From: Lentisphaerota bacterium
GTDB taxonomy: Bacteria > Verrucomicrobiota > Lentisphaeria > Victivallales > Victivallaceae
Length of the DNA: 64,000 nucleotides
Reading direction: 5' to 3'
NCBI GenBank assembly: GCA_015061775.1
Contig: SUVY01000006.1
Location: forward strand, 1-64,000
Part shown: in pieces, positions 7,621 to 16,446 of the stretch
Position numbering within the stretch: position 1 is the stretch's first letter
How the letters are laid out: each line of letters opens with the position of its first letter
Translations under genes and position numbers: made by a program
The notes under the pieces: generated by a model
Database searches by the model: none
Told to the model about the DNA's origin: nothing
What the model saw: the letters and a program-made list of their open reading frames with translations, nothing else

Positions 7621-8547
7621 TCACTCCTGCTCCAGCATCCTGAATACTGCCACCGCCTCGGGATAATCGGGACGCATATCAGGGTTGAATTCAAGCATAC
7701 TGCGCACCAGGTCTGAAGTCTCCTGTCCGAGCTCAGGAGCCATCTTGTAAAGGTCATCGAACGCCATTCGTCTGCGCTCCTCGTAGAGGTCTATGCTTTC
7801 TCCGTTCAGACTGAAGGGAAGTTTTCCTCCCAGCAGCTCGTATGCGGTGACTCCCAGACTGAAAATATCGCCTTTGAAATCCTCTCCGCCTCCGTAGAGG
7901 CGCTCGGGGCTCACGTATGCCGGACTTGCCCAGCCGCGGCATGAGGTGACCAGATCCCCGTCGTCGCGGTAGTCGGCAAGATCGAAATCCCCCAGCACCG
8001 CTTTGCCTTCCGGAGTTATAAATATATTAGATGGTTTGATATCGTGGTGGACTATTCTCTTTGTATGCGCTATATGCAGTCCTTCACCCACGTCTGCCAG
8101 CCAGTTGGCAACTATCCTCCGCTCAGGAAGCTTGCCTGCCTTCATCATGTGCTCGATGTCTCCGCCGGGAAAATACTGCATGGTGATATAGTGTATTCCG
8201 TCAATCACTCCGGCGTCATAAACCGGAACTATTCCCGGAGCTCCATCCAGAGCTTTGACCATATTGAACTCCTTGAGGTAACCCTGCTTGAGATCGGGGT
8301 CATCGCATCCGGCATCGAGTATCTTGACCGCTACGCGCCTCTCATTGAAGAGATCGACCGCGCGGTATATTTTTGACATTCCTCCCCTGCCGCAAAGTTT
8401 CTCGAGCATGAAGTGTCCGAACATTTCCGGAACCCTCAGCGTAAGTCCGCACCGGGGGCAGGAAAATGTCGAAAACGGCTCGAAGTCGCTCACATCGTAA
8501 CGCGAGCGGCAGCCTTTGCAGTTGATCTTCAGGGGAATATCTGACAT
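7621..8547 (-). CDS. Zinc-ribbon Ser/Thr protein kinase
   Basis: 308 aa. An N-terminal zinc ribbon (C10-x2-C13 and C30-x2-C33) precedes a Hanks-type kinase domain. Visible motifs are the Gly-rich loop near G53-G56, K75 in VAVKIL, H167-H-D169-I-K-P-S-N174 as catalytic loop, D187-F-D189 as metal-binding motif (DFD instead of DFG) and SPE in place of APE. The catalytic Asp, Lys and Asn are all present, so activity is expected. No transmembrane segment is seen, unlike PASTA kinases, so it is a soluble cytoplasmic kinase. It sits between a YycJ-type hydrolase and a ROK kinase with a TAATG overlap at its start. Its targets are unknown. Confidence 0.85.
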   Translation of the reverse strand: MSDIPLKINCKGCRSRYDVSDFEPFSTFSCPRCGLTLRVPEMFGHFMLEKLCGRGGMSKIYRAVDLFNERRVAVKILDAGCDDPDLKQGYLKEFNMVKALDGAPGIVPVYDAGVIDGIHYITMQYFPGGDIEHMMKAGKLPERRIVANWLADVGEGLHIAHTKRIVHHDIKPSNIFITPEGKAVLGDFDLADYRDDGDLVTSCRGWASPAYVSPERLYGGGEDFKGDIFSLGVTAYELLGGKLPFSLNGESIDLYEERRRMAFDDLYKMAPELGQETSDLVRSMLEFNPDMRPDYPEAVAVFRMLEQE

Positions 8548-9362
8548 TACAGTTCAGCTCCGCAAAAGGTGCACTCTCCTGAAGCGAGCTCGAACCTGCC
8601 CAGCGGACGATCCTGTACGATCACGTCGAACATCACATCATTGCGTTTCATCTCGTCGAGTTTTGCGCGTCCTATAGTGCGGACAAAGTCGTAGTCGTTG
8701 CACTCGCGGCTCACGTGGCTGAACAGCACCAGACGGGTGCGCCCGGTAACGAGTTTGTCCAGAGCCTCGACTGCATCGCCGTTTTCCAGGTGGCCGTTGC
8801 GCCCGGCAATGCGGCGCTTGGTGCGCTCCGGACGGTCGCAGCAGCGCAGTTTTTCCGGACAGTAATTGCACTCGAGCACCAGCACATCGCTGTCGCGCAG
8901 GCTGTGTTCAACGTTGCTGTCGAGCATTCCGAGGTCAGTGGCTATACCGATTTTTGTTCCGTCATTGGTCTGGATGGCAAAGCCTACGGGATCGACGGCA
9001 TCGTGCCGCACCGCAAAGGGGTGGATAAGCATGTCATCAAGCTCAAAAGTGTTGTCGCGCTCAAAGACCACCACCTTGTCCGGAAGTTTGTTGTTGTTTC
9101 TCAGGTAATTCACCGTTCCGCTGCTGGCGTAGAGCGGAAGGGAGTAGTTGTTGCACATCACCCGGCATCCGAGATAGTGATCTCCGTGTTCGTGGGTCAG
9201 CAGCACAGCCTTGAGTTCTTCAGGAGAAAATCCGACTGCCGCCATACGTTTTTTCAACTCTTTTCCGGAAAATCCGGCATCGACAGCTATTGTGACGCCT
9301 CCGGAAGATATTACCATACTGTTTCCGGAGCTTCCTCCTCCGAGCACACCTATTTTTACCAT
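8547..9362 (-). CDS. YycJ/WalJ-type metallo-beta-lactamase-fold hydrolase
   Basis: 271 aa. The opening KIGVLGGGSSGNS and H57-E-H59-G-D61-H62 are typical of the YycJ (WalJ) branch of metallo-beta-lactamase-fold enzymes, which bind two metals and act as nucleases or phosphodiesterases. In Firmicutes the family is tied to cell wall and DNA replication control; here only the fold is certain. The ATG at 9362 fits the family start and has an AAGAGAAG-like ribosome site. An upstream TTG at 9398, overlapping the TonB-like stop, is less likely. A CDRPERTKRR segment near residues 175-190 and an N-G-H motif are consistent with the family's active site. Confidence 0.8.
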   Translation of the reverse strand: MVKIGVLGGGSSGNSMVISSGGVTIAVDAGFSGKELKKRMAAVGFSPEELKAVLLTHEHGDHYLGCRVMCNNYSLPLYASSGTVNYLRNNNKLPDKVVVFERDNTFELDDMLIHPFAVRHDAVDPVGFAIQTNDGTKIGIATDLGMLDSNVEHSLRDSDVLVLECNYCPEKLRCCDRPERTKRRIAGRNGHLENGDAVEALDKLVTGRTRLVLFSHVSRECNDYDFVRTIGRAKLDEMKRNDVMFDVIVQDRPLGRFELASGECTFCGAEL

Positions 9363-9394
9363 AAACTTGCTTCTCTTTCTTATTACATACTTCT

Positions 9395-10333
9395 TCAATC
9401 GTCAGTCATCTGCATGAGCACCTCGAGAGTCACCCGCTTTTCAGGAGGCGACGGAACTCTTTCAAGCTGGCTGAGCATACGCTCGATGGATTGATCCATT
9501 GCATTGATTCCCGAGCGTTTTACTATACGTTTGCCGATAACTCTGCCGTCGGAAGCGATATCAAGTTCGATAAGCACTCCCGGCATCTGTCCTCCCAGCA
9601 GGCTTTTCGGGGGATAAGTCCAGCGGCTTTTGAGATAGCGCACCAGATTTTTTCCGTATTTTTCCATCGACTCGCTGGCTCCTCCTCCCGGAGATTTGTT
9701 GTCGAATTTTTTGCCGTAGGACTGGGCTGCATCGCGGCTGCCGACCGGAATTTTTGCGTTGTTCTGGCGGCTGTACCCTCTGCCGATCTCGGAGGGTTTG
9801 CTGTCAGGACGGTACACTCCGTCATCCTTCGGTTTGGCGGGACGCTTCACCGGTTTGCGATTGTTCCGTCTGGAAACCGGCTTGGCTTTGGGCTTTGCCT
9901 TCGGCTTGGCTTTCGGTTTGACTTTGGGTTTTGCCTTCGGTTTGGGCCTGGCTTTGGCTTTCGGTTTGGGCTTCACTTTGGGTTTGGGGATAGCACGCGG
10001 GCTCGGAATAGCCGGTTCCGGAGGAGCCGGAGGCTCAGGCGCAGGCGGTTCCGGCATCGGCGGCTCGGGTGCTGGAGGTTCAGGCGCAGGCGGTTCCGGC
10101 ATCGGCGGCTCAGGCGGAGCCGGCGGAGACATCGGAAGACGCTCCGGAGGTCCTACGACAGGCCCCTTGTTGAGCTGTATCTCACCGAGCTTGACCCGGA
10201 AAGGGTTCTCCTTTTTTTCCGGCTTTCTGAATGCTTCACATCCCATTATCAAAAGCGCACAGACGTGGCAGAAGAGCACCGCTGTAAAGAGCAGTACTCT
10301 TCCGGTTGATCCGCTTTTGCGTTCCTGATACAT
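9395..10333 (-). CDS. TonB/TolA-like energy transducer
   Basis: 312 aa. One membrane segment near residues 12-33 is followed by a long periplasmic spacer in two parts: a Pro/Glu-rich repeat (about 69-107, PEPPAPEPPMPEPP type) and a Lys/Pro/Ala-rich repeat (about 115-165, KPKAKPK type). A C-terminal TonB/TolA-like domain follows (about 225-312, with YPPKSLLGGQMPGVLIELDI and GRVIGKRIVKRSGI). It should pass proton-motive force from ExbB/ExbD to the outer membrane, for receptor uptake (TonB) or envelope integrity (TolA). The gene order exbB-exbD-tonB with TAATG overlaps supports one complex. The repeats leave strong compositional bias in the DNA at 9830-10140. Confidence 0.85.
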   Translation of the reverse strand: MYQERKSGSTGRVLLFTAVLFCHVCALLIMGCEAFRKPEKKENPFRVKLGEIQLNKGPVVGPPERLPMSPPAPPEPPMPEPPAPEPPAPEPPMPEPPAPEPPAPPEPAIPSPRAIPKPKVKPKPKAKARPKPKAKPKVKPKAKPKAKPKAKPVSRRNNRKPVKRPAKPKDDGVYRPDSKPSEIGRGYSRQNNAKIPVGSRDAAQSYGKKFDNKSPGGGASESMEKYGKNLVRYLKSRWTYPPKSLLGGQMPGVLIELDIASDGRVIGKRIVKRSGINAMDQSIERMLSQLERVPSPPEKRVTLEVLMQMTDD

Positions 10334-10746
10334 TACTGTTTATCCTCCGGCTGGGTGACCAGTATGACGTCGGCAAAGCCGCAGTTTCTGATGAGAGCCA
10401 TAAGTTCGATGACATCGCGGTATGAGCGGCTGCCGTCGGCGCGCAAAAGCAGTTCGTTTTTGCTTCCGGACGCCTTGAGCTGGGAGAGTTTTTCCACCAG
10501 CTGTTCTTTGGTGACCGCCTCTTTATCGAACATGATAGTTCCTTTGGCGGTGATGGTGATGCTTTTGAAATTGTTTTCCGGCAGTTTGTCGCTGTTCATC
10601 TTGGGAGCCTTGATGGAAGTGCCGTACTCCATGAGCGGCATGGTGATCATGAAGGCGATGAGCAGCAGGAACGTGAGGTCCAGCAGCGGAGTCACGTCGA
10701 TCCTGTCAAATGTCTCTGCCTGAAAACGGCGGCGTTTTCTGCGCAT
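10333..10746 (-). CDS. exbD: ExbD/TolR family protein
   Basis: 137 aa. A basic start (MRRKRRRF) precedes one membrane segment (about 22-40) that carries D23 in DLTFLLLIAFM, the conserved proton-carrying Asp of ExbD/TolR. The C-terminal periplasmic domain (about 50-137) has the usual fold, with LLLRADGSRSYRDVIELMALIRNCGFADVILVT. It forms the motor with the ExbB-like protein encoded 5 bases upstream. Its stop overlaps the TonB-like start (TAATG). ExbD and TolR cannot be told apart here. Confidence 0.9.
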   Translation of the reverse strand: MRRKRRRFQAETFDRIDVTPLLDLTFLLLIAFMITMPLMEYGTSIKAPKMNSDKLPENNFKSITITAKGTIMFDKEAVTKEQLVEKLSQLKASGSKNELLLRADGSRSYRDVIELMALIRNCGFADVILVTQPEDKQ

Positions 10747-10751
10747 GGATA

Positions 10752-11501
10752 TTACCGCCTTTCGGAGTCGATAGCAAGCTGTTCAAGTTTGAGTTCGACC
10801 ATAAACTCCTCGGTGAAGTTGTCCATCGCAACCGTCAGATTGCGGATGGTTCCGTTGAGGATGTTGTAGCCGACCAGACTCGGAATGGCGACCACCAGAC
10901 CGGCGACGGTGGTGAGCAGAGCTCCTGCGACACCGGGGGCGAGGGCGGTGAAGTCGGCTTTGCCTGCGGCGGCGATTCCGCAGAACGCCATCATAACTCC
11001 CCAGACGGTTCCGAAGAGACCGCAGAAGGGACTCAGGCTGACCAGAGTTCCGAGAAATCCGATACGTTTCTCAAGCTCCTGTATCTGGTGGGACACGGCG
11101 CGCTCGAGGACGGCTTCGATAGCTTCGAACTGGGCGGCTGAGAGTTTTACAGGCTGGGCTCCGGCTCCGCTCATATTTATCATGCCGTTGGTTCCGTTTT
11201 CGTAGAACTCGAGCAGTTTTTCCACACCCTCGGAGTAGATCGCTCCGATGGGGCCTGCGTCATGGAGACTCTCACGCATAAGGCTCTGGCTGGTAAGATA
11301 GCGGGTATTTTCCTTGAAGCGGGCGAGAAAGCGTTTCGATGCCTTGCGTGCACGGTTGAGAGAGATGGCTTTGTCCAGCATGGTAGTCCATGTTGCGACT
11401 GATCCGAGAAGCAGTATCAATACTATCGCTTTGCCGACGCTGTCGCTGTTCTGATAGGCGTAATAGACGCCGGGAACCGACGAAAATAACAGAAAAATCA
11501 T
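10752..11501 (-). CDS. exbB: ExbB/TolQ family proton channel protein
   Basis: 249 aa, the usual length. It has three membrane segments (about 21-42, 145-170 and 185-210) and the MotA/TolQ/ExbB signature: IGFLGTLVSLSPFCGLFGTVWGVM, then ALAPGVAGALLTTVAGLVVAIPSLVGYN. It is the stator of the proton-driven motor that energises the TonB-like protein. It heads a seven-gene minus-strand run that continues through the YycJ hydrolase, the kinase, the ROK protein and the PurN-like protein. A strong AAGGAGGC ribosome site lies just before the ATG. Its promoter must lie in the 110-base AT-rich gap shared with the divergent ROK gene. Confidence 0.9.
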   Translation of the reverse strand: MIFLLFSSVPGVYYAYQNSDSVGKAIVLILLLGSVATWTTMLDKAISLNRARKASKRFLARFKENTRYLTSQSLMRESLHDAGPIGAIYSEGVEKLLEFYENGTNGMINMSGAGAQPVKLSAAQFEAIEAVLERAVSHQIQELEKRIGFLGTLVSLSPFCGLFGTVWGVMMAFCGIAAAGKADFTALAPGVAGALLTTVAGLVVAIPSLVGYNILNGTIRNLTVAMDNFTEEFMVELKLEQLAIDSERR

Positions 11502-11540
11502 TTAATTTGCCTCCTTATTAAATTTATTAATAAATTTCCC

Positions 11541-11570
11541 TTGCATAAAATATAGTTGCGGTATTATATT
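11541..11570 (+). promoter_or_regulatory. Probable promoter of the ROK-ftsA-ftsZ run
   Basis: TTGCAT (11541-11546) and TATATT (11565-11570) are 18 bases apart, about 40 bases before the ROK start. The gap is shared with the divergent exbB gene. Confidence 0.45.
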
Positions 11571-11611
11571 CTACAAGTGACAAATTCAAAAAATTACGGA
11601 GATTTTTTATT

Positions 11612-12592
11612 ATGGCTGAAAAACACGTTTTGCTGGGCTTCGATGTCGGGGGTACAAAAATCGGTATCGGACTGGGTACTGAAGATGGAAAAATCCTCGG
11701 CAGCTGCCGTATTCCCAACGTTGATACCTACCCTGAAGATATCCTTCCGCAGATGGTGTCTGAGTCAAAACGTCTGGTCTCGGAAGCCGGACTTGAAATG
11801 TCTCAGGTCTCCGCGTTCGGAATATCCGTTCCCTTCCCTGCCGACGCGGTCAACGGCATCATGACAGCTCCGACCAACAACAAAAAGTGGCGCAACGTTC
11901 CCATTCTGAGCTATCTCAAAGAGGCGCTTGGAATTCCGGGATGTTTCGAGAATGACGCCAACTGCGCCGCGCTCGCTGAATGGTTCTTCGGAGCGGGCAA
12001 AGATTGCGAAAACTTTATCTACCTCACCCAGAGCACCGGTATCGGAGCAGGCATAATCGCTTCCGGCCGTCTCATCCGCGGAGGCGGTGCCCTCTCAGCC
12101 GGAGAGTGCGGACACATCTGCGTTGAACTTAACGGCAGACAGTGCAACTGCGGAATGAAGGGTTGTTATGAAGCCTACGCCGGAGGCCGTGCCATCGCCA
12201 ACCGCGTGCGGGAGGAACTCGCCAGTCATCCCGATACAGCCATCCTCAAGTTTGCGGACAATGATCCGGAAAAGATCGATATGATCGCCGTCGAAAAAGC
12301 CGTCCGCGCCAACGATGAGTACGCCTGCGCCCTCTGGGAAGAGATGAGTCTCCGCAACGCTCAGGCAATGGGTATGTTCATCAACATTTTCAATCCCGAA
12401 AAGATCATCCTCGGAACTCTCGCCTGGGCGGTCGGCGACCTCTATACTGATCCGATCAAAAAATATCTTCCGCAGTTCTGCTGGGCGGAGCCGCTCGAGA
12501 AATGCGAGATCGTTCCGAGCGCGCTGCGCCGGGATATCGGCTCCTACGCCGGAATCGCCGCCGCTCTCAACTATCTCAAAGAAAACGCCTGA
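11612..12592 (+). CDS. ROK-family glucokinase-like sugar kinase
   Basis: 326 aa. D11-V-G-G-T-K16 binds ATP phosphates, E113-N-D115 carries the catalytic base, and the zinc site is complete: H168 with C178-N-C180-G-M-K-G-C185. The expected reaction is phosphorylation of glucose or a related hexose at the inner face of the membrane. A repressor role is unlikely because there is no N-terminal helix-turn-helix. It is the first gene of a plus-strand run, 18 bases before ftsA, an unusual partner for a cell division gene. An AT-rich promoter region lies directly upstream. Confidence 0.88.
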   Translation: MAEKHVLLGFDVGGTKIGIGLGTEDGKILGSCRIPNVDTYPEDILPQMVSESKRLVSEAGLEMSQVSAFGISVPFPADAVNGIMTAPTNNKKWRNVPILSYLKEALGIPGCFENDANCAALAEWFFGAGKDCENFIYLTQSTGIGAGIIASGRLIRGGGALSAGECGHICVELNGRQCNCGMKGCYEAYAGGRAIANRVREELASHPDTAILKFADNDPEKIDMIAVEKAVRANDEYACALWEEMSLRNAQAMGMFINIFNPEKIILGTLAWAVGDLYTDPIKKYLPQFCWAEPLEKCEIVPSALRRDIGSYAGIAAALNYLKENA

Positions 12593-12610
12593 CGATACAG
12601 CGGGTGAAGT

Positions 12611-13879
12611 ATGTTCAGCAACAGCGATATAGTTTGTGCAATAGAGCTCGGCACCTCCAAGGTGTCCGCACTCGTCGGAGCAGTCTCAGCTGACGGCGGC
12701 GTGGATATCATCGGCAGAGGATGCGTTCAGTCGCAGGGCATCATCAAAGGAGAGATATCCGACGTTCAGCGGGCTGAAAACTGTCTGATCCGCGCTCTCG
12801 AAGAGGCAGAGAACTCCTGCGGCGTCCTCGCCAACTGCTGTCTGGTGACCGTTCTGGTCACCGGATGCGATATCGATTCCCAGAGCGGAACCGGCAGCAC
12901 TGTCATAAAAAACAGCATGGGACAGGTGACCATGAACGAGATCATCGAGGCGGAAGAGAATGCCGAGATCATCAACCTCGTCCATGAGCGCGAGATCATC
13001 AATAAGAGCACCTCGTATTATGAGCTCGACAACCGCCGGGTCGAAAACCCCGAAAATATGCCGGGAAGCAGACTCGATGCCCATGTCCATCTTGTCCACG
13101 GCATAAGCTCACGGATCAACAACTTCACTTCCCTCGTCCGTAATTGCGGTTTTGAAAACACTGAGATCGAAGTGATATTTTCTCCGCTCGCTTCAAGTTT
13201 CGGGATCGTTTCACACTCCGAGCGCGAAAACGGTATCCTGCTCATCGATTTCGGAATGGGCTGCACAGACTACGCTGTGGAATTCAACAACGGAACCACC
13301 GGCTCCGGAGTTCTCCAGATCGGCTTCGACCACGTGGCTAACGACCTCGCTGTCGGACTCGAACTGCCCATCGATACCTGCCGCAAGATACTTGCGTCCG
13401 GAGAGCTCTTCAAAGCCTACGAAGATAAACGCGAGACTCTCGATTTTCCGACCGGTGTCCATGGTCTGCGCCGGATTCCGAGAGTGAGCTTTGAAACCAT
13501 CATCGACCAGCGTCTCAGAGAGACTTTTGAGATAGTAAAAGCAAAACTTATCGCGTCGAAAGTTCCGCTCACCTTCGACGGAGGCGTCATCGCCACAGGC
13601 GGAGGCAGCCTCTACTATCGCACCAGAGAGATCATCGGCGAGGTGTTCAACGCCCATTGCCAGGTGCGTTCTCCTGCAGACCTGCGCGGAGCGGCAACCG
13701 GGTTGGCAAATCCGTGTTTCAGCGCCTCCTGGGGAGCACTCAAGTACGCCGCAGTCTGCCTGAAACGGCAGGGAAACGGAAACGACAATGCTTTCGACCG
13801 CCTCGTCAACGGCATCAACCGGATATTCGACAACAGCAAAATCGGACTGGGCAATATACGCAAGTCCTTGAAATTCTGA
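12611..13879 (+). CDS. ftsA: Cell division protein FtsA
   Basis: 422 aa, typical length. The actin-like fold is evident from CAIELGTSKVSALVG near the start, LLIDFGMGCTDYAVEF in the middle, and GGVIATGGGSLYYRTREI near residue 325. The short C-terminal amphipathic stretch (IGLGNIRKSLKF) fits the FtsA membrane anchor. FtsA tethers FtsZ to the membrane and recruits the divisome. It is followed after 10 bases by the FtsZ gene, whose product keeps a C-terminal FtsA-binding peptide. The protein is divergent but all main ATPase motifs are recognisable. Confidence 0.9.
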   Translation: MFSNSDIVCAIELGTSKVSALVGAVSADGGVDIIGRGCVQSQGIIKGEISDVQRAENCLIRALEEAENSCGVLANCCLVTVLVTGCDIDSQSGTGSTVIKNSMGQVTMNEIIEAEENAEIINLVHEREIINKSTSYYELDNRRVENPENMPGSRLDAHVHLVHGISSRINNFTSLVRNCGFENTEIEVIFSPLASSFGIVSHSERENGILLIDFGMGCTDYAVEFNNGTTGSGVLQIGFDHVANDLAVGLELPIDTCRKILASGELFKAYEDKRETLDFPTGVHGLRRIPRVSFETIIDQRLRETFEIVKAKLIASKVPLTFDGGVIATGGGSLYYRTREIIGEVFNAHCQVRSPADLRGAATGLANPCFSASWGALKYAAVCLKRQGNGNDNAFDRLVNGINRIFDNSKIGLGNIRKSLKF

Positions 13880-13889
13880 GGTACCCAAG

Positions 13890-15083
13890 ATGGAAAATGA
13901 TAAATTCTGCGTTATCGGCGTCGGCGGTGCCGGCTGCAAGATAATTTCGCACATATCCCGGGAACCAGGTGCTGAAAAAATACGTCTCGCCGCCATCGAC
14001 ACCGACAGGAACGATCTCGAAAAATGCAATGTTCCGGATGAAAGCCGCATCCTCGCCGGAGAACTCTGGCGAAACGGAAGAGGCACCGGAGGCAGCGTCA
14101 TCGACGGTCAGCGCGCTCTTTCGCATGAACGCAAACGCATCGAAGATATGATACAGGACTCCAAAATGGTGCTCATCTGCGCCGGTCTCGGAGGCGGAAC
14201 CGCCTCAGGAGGTATTCCCATCATTCTCTCATGCGCCTCCAAACTGCACATTCCGACGGTGGTTGTGGTGTCTCTTCCCTTTGCCATCGAAGGAGGGCTG
14301 CGCCAGCGCACCAGCGATCAGGCTATCACCAATGAGATCATCCGTATCGCGGATGCGGTCATACCGATCCCCAACGATCTGCTTTTTGCAGGGCTTGATC
14401 CTGCTACTCCGCTCGCGGAAGCGTTCCGTCTCGCCGATCTCCAGATGGCTCAGTCGGTCATGGCTCTCTCGACCATACTGCTCTCGGGCAATCTGCTCAG
14501 CGCGGGATTTTCAGACTTTTCCTCCCTGCTCTGGCAGAAAAAATCCCATTGCGCTCTCGGAATCGGCGTCGTCGATACCAATACCGGAGACGAATTTACT
14601 GCTGAAACCGCTTTTACCAGACTTCTTGAGTCTCCGCTCCTCGGAGGCGCATCAAGGCTTTGCGACGCGGACACCGTCATATTCACGCTCACAGGAGGTG
14701 AAGAACTCTCCCTCAGCGATGCCCAGAGCGTCTTTTCTCTGGCGTCAAGCCACATCGGCAAAAAGACCCAGATCATGGTGGGTGCCGCCGTCGATCCGGC
14801 TTGGAAAGGAAGATTTCAATTCACCGCCCTCGCCGTGAAATATGAGGACGAACCGATCGCTCCATCATCCTCTCAGGAACGCAGAAAAAGCAAGCGCAAA
14901 AACCGTATGGATACCGATGAAAGCGATATGTTCCAGCAGATGCTTCCGCTGTCTGAAAACGAATACAGCCGCGGAATCATGGAAAAAACAACTCCGGTCA
15001 GATGGAACGGCGAAGAGCTGGACGTCCCGACTTTCCAGAGGCGGAATCTCACTATCGACACAGGAAAACAGACAACTCCTTGA
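13890..15083 (+). CDS. ftsZ: Divergent FtsZ
   Basis: 397 aa. It polymerises into the division ring and hydrolyses GTP. The order of motifs is that of FtsZ: GVGGAGC (10-16), NGRGTGG (62-68), then the tubulin signature at 101-107, which reads GGGTASG instead of GGGTGTG. The T7 synergy loop reads S204-A-G206-F-S-D209, where bacterial FtsZ normally has N-x-D-F-x-D, so one of the two acidic residues is Gly and the Asn is Ser. D209 is kept. The C-terminal linker is basic (RRKSKRKNR) and the tail peptide D378-V-P-T-F-Q-R-R385 matches the FtsA-binding consensus. GTPase kinetics may differ from the norm. It is the only FtsZ seen in the window. Confidence 0.9.
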   Translation: MENDKFCVIGVGGAGCKIISHISREPGAEKIRLAAIDTDRNDLEKCNVPDESRILAGELWRNGRGTGGSVIDGQRALSHERKRIEDMIQDSKMVLICAGLGGGTASGGIPIILSCASKLHIPTVVVVSLPFAIEGGLRQRTSDQAITNEIIRIADAVIPIPNDLLFAGLDPATPLAEAFRLADLQMAQSVMALSTILLSGNLLSAGFSDFSSLLWQKKSHCALGIGVVDTNTGDEFTAETAFTRLLESPLLGGASRLCDADTVIFTLTGGEELSLSDAQSVFSLASSHIGKKTQIMVGAAVDPAWKGRFQFTALAVKYEDEPIAPSSSQERRKSKRKNRMDTDESDMFQQMLPLSENEYSRGIMEKTTPVRWNGEELDVPTFQRRNLTIDTGKQTTP

Positions 15084-15113
15084 ATATAACCGTTTCAGGT
15101 GGTATATTATATC

Positions 15114-16439
15114 ATGCAGAACAACGATACATCAAAACAATATAAAAACTTGAATACAGTTCCGCGGCGGTGGTTCCCGCTGTGGATACTGGATCGCTAC
15201 ATCCTGCGCGAATTCCTGATAAAATACAGTATTCTCATGCTGGTGTTCGTCATTCTGTTCATCCTGAACGACGTATTCAATGATATCCAGGAGTTCCTCG
15301 AGGCCCGCGCCGGCTGGAGAGAGATCCTGCTTTATCTGATGTGCAAACTGCCCGGAAACATCCGCTTTATCCTTCCGATATCCATGCTGCTCGGCTGCAT
15401 GTGGACTATGGCTGAGTTCGGTAAAAACCTCGAAGTCACCGCCATGCGCGCAAGCGGAGTGTCCCTCTTCAGGTGCGGAGGTCCCATCTTCGCCGTCGGT
15501 CTGGTCGTGACCTTCATCAATATCTATTTCAATGAGGCACTCATTCCCTACACTCAGAACATGGCTGAGGACATCTACAACCGCCACGCCGACCGCAGAA
15601 AAAGCGTCAAGTATCTGCTCGCCTACCGCAGCGATGACAACAAGCGGCATTGGCTCTTCAATACCTTCACGGGAGACACCGACCAGAAAGATGTCACTAT
15701 CAAAACGTTCTGGCACAAAGATATGGTGCGTCAGCTCCTCGGAGTTCCGGGAACCAAAGAGTTTTCCGACAACATCAGAAAGATTTTCCAGTCGAGAGCC
15801 GAGGCGATCCTCGCCCAGACTCCGCAGGAAATGGAGCAGACTGTCATCAAACTGCTCGACGGCAGAAAGATGGATCTTCATGCCAAACTTATAAGCTACG
15901 ACCGCAAAAACAAATGCTGGATCTTCAACGACGGCTCTTTCGTCAGCTACGACCGTACCGATGAACTGCGCTTTGAAGCAAGCCGCGGAACGTCGATCAT
16001 GCATCCGGATATGAAATTCCAGACGCTTACTTTCAGCAATGATATGATGCCGGAAACTCCGCGGGATATCATGAATTCGGTCAAAGAAAAGGATGAGCTT
16101 CCGACCGTGGTCATCGCCGAACTGGTCAGGAGAAATCCCAATATGCCTGAGCGTGTCAAAGCCATCTATATGACGGTCTTCTTCTACCGTCTGGCATTTC
16201 CGTGGGCGTGTTTCCTCTCGGTGTTCCTCGGAATTCCGCTCGCCACCAAAAATGAGCGTACCGGAAGTCTCATGGCGATTATCACCGCCGTCGGACTTAT
16301 TGTACTCTATATCGTTACTGCACAGATATTCCTCACTCTCGGCAAAGGCGGAATCATCAACCCCGTCATCGCCGGACTTGCCCCGACCCTGGCATTTATA
16401 GGCGCAGGAGCATGGAGACTTTTGAGCGACCGCTCCTGA
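15114..16439 (+). CDS. LptF/LptG-type lipopolysaccharide export permease
   Basis: 441 aa with the LptF/LptG (YjgP/YjgQ) layout: membrane segments near residues 30-55, 75-95 and 110-130, a large periplasmic beta-jellyroll part (about 150-340), and three more membrane segments near the C-terminus. Family cues are the start LDRYILREFLIKY, MRASGVSLFRCGGP, and FPWACFLSVFLGIPLATKNERTG. LptF and LptG form the inner-membrane part of the LPS transporter with LptB and LptC. Only one such gene is here, so LptF and LptG cannot be separated. The ATG at 15114 has AGGTGG upstream; a GTG at 15099 is the alternative. It sits 30 bases after ftsZ and 7 before tatD. Confidence 0.85.
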   Translation: MQNNDTSKQYKNLNTVPRRWFPLWILDRYILREFLIKYSILMLVFVILFILNDVFNDIQEFLEARAGWREILLYLMCKLPGNIRFILPISMLLGCMWTMAEFGKNLEVTAMRASGVSLFRCGGPIFAVGLVVTFINIYFNEALIPYTQNMAEDIYNRHADRRKSVKYLLAYRSDDNKRHWLFNTFTGDTDQKDVTIKTFWHKDMVRQLLGVPGTKEFSDNIRKIFQSRAEAILAQTPQEMEQTVIKLLDGRKMDLHAKLISYDRKNKCWIFNDGSFVSYDRTDELRFEASRGTSIMHPDMKFQTLTFSNDMMPETPRDIMNSVKEKDELPTVVIAELVRRNPNMPERVKAIYMTVFFYRLAFPWACFLSVFLGIPLATKNERTGSLMAIITAVGLIVLYIVTAQIFLTLGKGGIINPVIAGLAPTLAFIGAGAWRLLSDRS

Positions 16440-16446
16440 TATTGCC

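Noticed and set aside
9491-10309. Long open frames opposite the TonB-like gene (plus strand)
   Set aside because: They arise from the Pro/Lys repeat codons of the TonB-like gene and show only Arg/Phe/Gly-rich low complexity.
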